Below are positions 58,844-64,000 of a stretch of 64,000 nt of DNA, piece after piece. Below the pieces are notes generated by a model. The model was given only the letters and a program-made list of their open reading frames with translations, ran no database searches and was not told the DNA's origin. Source of the stretch: Paraburkholderia phosphatilytica (lineage in GTDB: Bacteria > Pseudomonadota > Gammaproteobacteria > Burkholderiales > Burkholderiaceae); assembly GCF_003443895.1 (NCBI RefSeq), contig NZ_QQOA01000004.1, forward strand, positions 248,001-312,000, written 5' to 3'. A program made the translations under genes and the position numbers. Position 1 is the first letter of the stretch; each line of letters starts with the position of its first letter.

Positions 58844-59653
58844 ATGAGCGACATCGCCCGTCACCCTGCTCCTCCTTTCGTCGCCGTCGTGCCCGCGCGG
58901 CTCGCGTCGACCCGTCTGCCGAACAAGCCGCTCGCCGACATCGGCGGCAAGCCGATGGTCGTGCGCGTCGCCGAACGCGCGCGCGAATCGGGCGCGCAGC
59001 AGGTGCTGATCGCGTCGGACGCGCAGGCGGTGCTCGACGCCGCCATCGCGCACGGCTTCGAAGCGGTGCTGACGCGCGAGGACCATCCGTCCGGCACCGA
59101 CCGGCTCGCCGAAGTGGCGATGCGCTACGGCTGGAGCGACGACACGATCGTCGTCAACGTGCAGGGCGACGAGCCGCTGATCGACCCGTCGCTCGTGCGC
59201 GACGTTGCGTCGCATCTCGCGGCGCGCGAGGGCTGCGCGATCGCCACCGCCGCGCATCCAATCACCGATCCCGCCGAGATCTTCAACCCGAACGTCGTGA
59301 AGGTCGTGCCCGATGCGCGCGGCGTCGCGCTGTACTTCTCGCGCGCGCCGATTCCATGGGCGCGCGATGCGTACCAGCCGCACTGGCCCGACGTCGCGGC
59401 GATGCCCGCGCCGGCGGCGCCGACCGCGGTCTACCGGCACATCGGTCTGTACGCGTATCGCGCGCGTTTTCTGCGCACCTATCCGACGCTTGCGCAATCG
59501 CCGATCGAGCAGAGCGAAGCGCTCGAACAGTTGCGCGCGATGTGGCATGGCGAGCGGATCGCCGTGCTGATCACGCGCGATGCGCCGCTGCCCGGCGTCG
59601 ACACGCCAGCCGATCTGGCGCGGGTACGCAAGCTTTTCGGGTCGTCGGCGTAA
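58844..59653 (+). CDS. kdsB: 3-deoxy-manno-octulosonate cytidylyltransferase
   Basis: The 269-residue enzyme activates Kdo as CMP-Kdo for lipopolysaccharide core synthesis. Motifs are [21 protein letters not shown] at the start (nucleotide binding, here given by its central part [10 protein letters not shown]), [10 protein letters not shown] with the metal-binding aspartate, and PIPWARDAY. It is a little longer than E. coli KdsB (248), with the extra at the N-terminus. Confidence 0.96.
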   Translation: MSDIARHPAPPFVAVVPARLASTRLPNKPLADIGGKPMVVRVAERARESGAQQVLIASDAQAVLDAAIAHGFEAVLTREDHPSGTDRLAEVAMRYGWSDDTIVVNVQGDEPLIDPSLVRDVASHLAAREGCAIATAAHPITDPAEIFNPNVVKVVPDARGVALYFSRAPIPWARDAYQPHWPDVAAMPAPAAPTAVYRHIGLYAYRARFLRTYPTLAQSPIEQSEALEQLRAMWHGERIAVLITRDAPLPGVDTPADLARVRKLFGSSA

Positions 59654-60629
<976 letters not shown>

Positions 60630-60671
60630 GCGGCCCGCTTTTTCGCCAGCACCGGCACCTGGAAGGACAGC

Positions 60672-60713
60672 ACCCCGCCCGCGCGCAAGCGTCGGCGGGG
60701 TTTGTTTTTTTCG
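60672..60713 (+). terminator. Rho-independent terminator after adk
   Basis: ACCCCGCC (60672-60679) pairs with GGCGGGGT (60694-60701), followed by TTGTTTTTTT. Confidence 0.88.
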
Positions 60714-60850
60714 CCGCGATTCGGTTGGGACTACCTGGCGGTCCTCCTCGCTAGCCGCGCCCGTCTTCGGCACGACCGTTCGATTTAGCGCGAGGGGATT
60801 ATCGAGCCGTTACAATCGACGATCGACATCTGTTCTGCCAAGGAGAAAAC

Positions 60851-61609
60851 ATGGAGATTCGCGACAACGCCTTTCTGATCACGGGCGGCGCGTCCGGCCT
60901 CGGCGCCGCGACCGCGCGCATGATCGTCGAACACGGCGGCAAGGTCGCGCTGGCCGACCTCAACGAAGCGGCCGGCAACGCGCTCGCGAAGGAACTCGGC
61001 GGCGTGTTCGTCAAGTGCGACGTCACGCGCGAAGACGACGCCGTCGCCGCGGTCGATGCCGCGGTGAAGCTCGGCACGCTGCGCGGCCTCATCAACTGTG
61101 CGGGCGTCGCGCCCGCGGTGAAGACGGTCGGCAAGGACGGTCCGCATCCGCTCGACGCCTTCTCGAAGGTCGTCGCGATCAACCTGATCGGCACGTTCAA
61201 CACGCTGCGGCTCGCGGCGGCGGCGATGTCGAAGAACGAGCCGAACGCGCTCGGCGAACGTGGCGTGGTGATCAACACGGCATCGGTCGCCGCGTTCGAC
61301 GGGCAGATCGGCCAGGCGGCCTACGCGGCATCGAAGGCGGGCGTCGCGGGCATGACGCTGCCGGTCGCGCGCGACCTCGCGCGCAACGCGATCCGCGTGA
61401 TGACGATCGCACCGGGCATCTTCGAAACGCCGATGCTGCTCGGCATGCCGCAGGAGGTGCAGGACGCGCTCGGCGCGATGGTTCCGTTCCCGCCGCGCCT
61501 CGGCAAGCCCGCCGAATACGCGATGCTGGCGCGGCAGATCATCGAGAATCCGATGCTCAACGGCGAAGTGATCCGTCTGGATGGCGCGATCCGGATGCAG
61601 CCGAAGTAA
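60851..61609 (+). CDS. Short-chain dehydrogenase, HSD17B10 / 3-hydroxyacyl-CoA dehydrogenase type
   Basis: The 252-residue SDR has the NAD-binding [12 protein letters not shown] near residue 12, NCAGVAP, and the active-site pair Tyr-x-x-x-Lys in [12 protein letters not shown]. Acidic ADLNE after beta-2 points to NAD(H) rather than NADP(H). The text closely resembles type II 3-hydroxyacyl-CoA dehydrogenases (short-chain 3-hydroxy-2-methylbutyryl-CoA). Neighbours give no pathway. AAGGAGAAAAC precedes the ATG. Confidence 0.9.
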   Translation: MEIRDNAFLITGGASGLGAATARMIVEHGGKVALADLNEAAGNALAKELGGVFVKCDVTREDDAVAAVDAAVKLGTLRGLINCAGVAPAVKTVGKDGPHPLDAFSKVVAINLIGTFNTLRLAAAAMSKNEPNALGERGVVINTASVAAFDGQIGQAAYAASKAGVAGMTLPVARDLARNAIRVMTIAPGIFETPMLLGMPQEVQDALGAMVPFPPRLGKPAEYAMLARQIIENPMLNGEVIRLDGAIRMQPK

Positions 61610-61648
61610 GCGTGCCGAGCTGACCACCGGCTGACGTCAGCTGGAAAG

Positions 61649-61694
61649 ACAACGCCCGCAATGCACTCATCGTGCGTTGCGGGCGTTGTGTTTT
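61649..61694. terminator. Strong hairpin between SDR and sirB1-like genes
   Basis: An 18-bp stem (61649-61666 with 61672-61689, one G-T pair) closes a five-base loop. TTTT follows on the plus side. The two genes converge on it, so it probably ends both transcripts. Confidence 0.85.
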
Positions 61695-61718
61695 GCGATT
61701 GATCTTTGCAGCGAGCGC

Positions 61719-62561
61719 TCAGTCGCGATCGTCGTGCTGCGTGCGTTGCCGCAGTTCGTGCAGCTGCGATTCGACGACGGTGGCATCGTCCGCATCCGGG
61801 CGATCGCCGAGGTACCGCTCGAGGTCTTCGAGCGCGGGACGCAGATAATCGAGCCGCGCATAGGCAAAGCCGCGGTCGCGTACTTCCTCGATGCTTTGGG
61901 GCAGCAGGATCACGAGCCGCTCCTGCACGGCGAGCAGCCGCTGCCAGCGTTCGGTCTGCAGATAGATGCTCTTCAGGTTGCCGAGCATCCGCGCGATGAC
62001 CTCGCGCTGGGTGGCGGGCTGCAGCAGCATGCGCAGCGCGCGGCTGATCGAGTCGCCGGCGCTCGTGACGAACGGCTCCAGCATCTCGACCATCTCGGGT
62101 TCGGAGAGCGACTTGCCGTTGGTCGGATCGAGCATCACCTCGCCTTCGGGCGTGGTGACGCGCAGCAGGAAGTGCCCCGGAAACGACACGCCGCGCGCCG
62201 GAATGCCGACCTGCTCGGCCATTTCCAGATACAGCACCGCGAGCGAAATCGGAATGCCGCGGCGGCGCTTCAGCACGATGTTCAGGTGGCTGTTGTCCGG
62301 GTCGTAGTAGTCGTTCACGTTGCCCGCAAAACCGAGTTCGCGAAAAAAGAACCGGTTCATGATGCCGACCTTCTGCATCAGGTCGACCTCTTCGGGCATG
62401 CGGCGCTTCAGACGCACGACGAGTTCGTCGATCTCCGCCAGCGTTGCCTGCAGATCGACGTCGGGATAGGCGTCCTGCGCGAGCGACAGCGCCGTTTCGG
62501 TCAACGGCAGGCCGTCGTCTTCGGCAACGAGCGCGCTGAAATAGTCGAGAACCCGCGTCAT
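61719..62561 (-). CDS. SirB1-like transglutaminase/TPR protein
   Basis: The 280-residue cytoplasmic protein belongs to the SirB1 family. It has a transglutaminase-like core (RRRGIPISLAVLYLEMAEQVG, FPGHFLLRV and MLDPTNG) and a C-terminal TPR-like helical region (WQRLLAVQERLVILLPQ). The position of the usual catalytic cysteine is occupied by Ser (PISLAVLY), so protease or transglutaminase activity is doubtful. It lies four bases after murJ on the same strand. Confidence 0.9.
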   Translation of the reverse strand: MTRVLDYFSALVAEDDGLPLTETALSLAQDAYPDVDLQATLAEIDELVVRLKRRMPEEVDLMQKVGIMNRFFFRELGFAGNVNDYYDPDNSHLNIVLKRRRGIPISLAVLYLEMAEQVGIPARGVSFPGHFLLRVTTPEGEVMLDPTNGKSLSEPEMVEMLEPFVTSAGDSISRALRMLLQPATQREVIARMLGNLKSIYLQTERWQRLLAVQERLVILLPQSIEEVRDRGFAYARLDYLRPALEDLERYLGDRPDADDATVVESQLHELRQRTQHDDRD

Positions 62562-62565
62562 CGCG

Positions 62566-64000
62566 TCACTTCACCCGTCTCTTGAAGTAGGTGTACTTGA
62601 ACCCCATCAGCCACAGCATACCGAAATATAGCGCAGCAAACAGCACCAGACAGGCCGCGAGCAGCGCGATGCGCGCGAGCGGCTGGCTGTGCAGCCCGAT
62701 CCAGTCAAAGCTCGTCGCGAACCAGTGCATCACACCTGCGAGCACGAGGCACGCGCCGCCGAGCTGGATCACGAATTTCGTCCATCCGGCCGAGGGCATG
62801 TAGATGCCGCGCTTGCGCAGCATCACGAACAGCAAGCTTGCATTGACGCACGATCCAAGCCCGATGCTGAGCGTGAGGCCCGCATGCGCGAAGATCGGCA
62901 CGAAAATATAGTTGCAGATCTGCGTGACGATCAGCACGCCGACCGCGATCTTCACCGGCGTCTTGATGTCCTGCTTCGCGTAGAAACCCGGCGCGAGGAT
63001 CTTGATCAGGATCAGGCCGATCAGCCCGACGCCGTACGCGGAGAGCGCGCGGCTCACCATCACGACGGCTTCGCCGGTGAAACGGCCGTAGTGGAACAGC
63101 GTCGCGGTGAGCGGCTCGGCGAAGAAGAACAGCGCGATCGCGCTCGGCGCCGCGAGCAGGAACGTGACGCGCAGCCCCCAGTCGAGCAGGCTCGAATACT
63201 CGTGCGGGTCCGCGTCGACGTGCGCGCGCGACAGGCTCGGCAGCAGGATCGTGCCGAGCGCGACACCGAGCAGCGCGGTGGGGAATTCCATCAGGCGATC
63301 GGCGTAGTTGATCCAAGACACCGCGCCCGGCCCGATGTGCGACGCGATGTTGGTGTTGATGATGAGGCTGATCTGCGCGACCGACACGGCGAACATCGAC
63401 GGCACCATCTTCGCGAGCACGCGCTTCACGCCGCGATGCGCGAGCGCCCGCGCGGGGTCGAGACCGAAGCGCGGAATCATGTCGATCTTCTTCAGCGCGG
63501 GCAGCTGCACCGCGAACTGCAGCACGCCGCCCGCGATCACCGCCCACGCGAGCGCGAGCACCGGCTGCTTCACGTGCGGCGCGACGAACACCGCCGCGAT
63601 GATGAACGCGACGTTCAGCAGCACCGGCGCGAACGCGGGCATCGAGAAGTTCTTGTACGTGTTGAGCACGCCCGACGCCAGCGACGTCAGCGAGATGAAC
63701 ACGATGTACGGGAACATGATGCGCGTCATGTGCACGGCGAGCGGGAACGCCTGGCCGTCGGAACGCAGCCCGCCGGCGATCACCCACACCACCCACGACG
63801 CGCCCGCGATGCCCAGCAGCGACAGCACGGCGAGCGCCCACGCGAGCACCGTGGAGGTGGCGTCGACGAGCGCCTTCGTGGCGTCGTGGCCCTGCTGGTT
63901 CTTGAATTCGGCGAGGATCGGCACGAACGCCTGCGAAAACGCGCCTTCGGCCGAAATGCGGCGCAGCAGGTTGGGAATGCGGAACGCGACGTAGAACGCG
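62566..64000 (-). CDS. murJ: Lipid II flippase MurJ, 5' end beyond the window
   Basis: The 477 visible residues lack roughly the first 38 of a protein of about 515. The frame stays open to base 64,000, beginning AFYVAFRIPNLLRRISAEGAFSQ, which is the conserved MurJ loop after helix 1. Twelve or more transmembrane segments follow, with WINYADRLMEFPTALLG typical of the family. MurJ moves lipid II across the inner membrane for peptidoglycan synthesis. Confidence 0.96.
   Translation of the reverse strand, partial: AFYVAFRIPNLLRRISAEGAFSQAFVPILAEFKNQQGHDATKALVDATSTVLAWALAVLSLLGIAGASWVVWVIAGGLRSDGQAFPLAVHMTRIMFPYIVFISLTSLASGVLNTYKNFSMPAFAPVLLNVAFIIAAVFVAPHVKQPVLALAWAVIAGGVLQFAVQLPALKKIDMIPRFGLDPARALAHRGVKRVLAKMVPSMFAVSVAQISLIINTNIASHIGPGAVSWINYADRLMEFPTALLGVALGTILLPSLSRAHVDADPHEYSSLLDWGLRVTFLLAAPSAIALFFFAEPLTATLFHYGRFTGEAVVMVSRALSAYGVGLIGLILIKILAPGFYAKQDIKTPVKIAVGVLIVTQICNYIFVPIFAHAGLTLSIGLGSCVNASLLFVMLRKRGIYMPSAGWTKFVIQLGGACLVLAGVMHWFATSFDWIGLHSQPLARIALLAACLVLFAALYFGMLWLMGFKYTYFKRRVK

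Overview
The window is GC-rich, densely coded DNA from a beta-proteobacterium of the family Burkholderiaceae (Burkholderia sensu lato; Paraburkholderia or Trinickia would fit, but the species cannot be fixed from this sequence). The evidence is the chromosomal block lpxK - trm112-like - kdsB - adk - SDR - sirB1-like - murJ, the icd/rluE pair, xseA/sodB, and strong G/C third-position codon bias.

Bases 1-23,822 hold most of a type III secretion system (T3SS) of the Hrp2 type known from Ralstonia and Xanthomonas. A leftward operon (hrpB1, hrpB2, hrcJ, hrpB4, hrcL, hrcN, hrpB7, first codons of a probable hrcT) and a rightward operon (hrcU, hrcV, hpaP, hrcQ, hrcR, hrcS, hpaA-like) diverge from one 207-bp intergenic region. 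A second rightward unit carries hrcD, hrpD6-like and hpaB. Next come a GNAT acetyltransferase, a 60-residue pilin-like protein, a second small protein with a similar C-terminal tail, a 1059-residue winged-helix/ATPase regulator and a 1096-residue protein resembling the AWR (RipA) effectors. I find seven copies of the HrpX/HrpB-type element TTCG-N16-TTCG (PIP or hrpII box). Six are followed by a YANNNT hexamer after exactly 32 nt, the seventh after 29 nt. They define the regulon within this region: both structural operons, hrcD, the GNAT gene, the two small proteins and the AWR-like gene. The secretin, most of hrcT and the AraC-type and HrpG-type regulators are not in the window; they may lie to its left.

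Bases 23,846-31,514 are mostly housekeeping: icd, rluE, a lysine-rich exported peptide, a DUF192 protein, a second-type EF-G gene, and a His-rich cupin next to a nickel/cobalt permease. Bases 31,653-37,383 are an ABC importer of the peptide/nickel family with two fused ATPase domains. Bases 37,384-57,037 are accessory and mixed: a poly-glycine exported protein, a Rap1a/Tai-like periplasmic protein, an aldo/keto reductase, GntR and MocR regulators, a class III CoA-transferase divergent from a DNA-binding citrate-synthase fusion, an MFS exporter, a degenerate EAL protein, an ECF41-like sigma factor, a ClpP paralogue, a TetR/isochorismatase-fold pair, an MscS channel, a yqjD-yqjE-yqjK-like trio, sodB and xseA. 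Bases 57,533 to the end are the conserved envelope and nucleotide block. No rRNA, tRNA, CRISPR array or insertion sequence was recognised.
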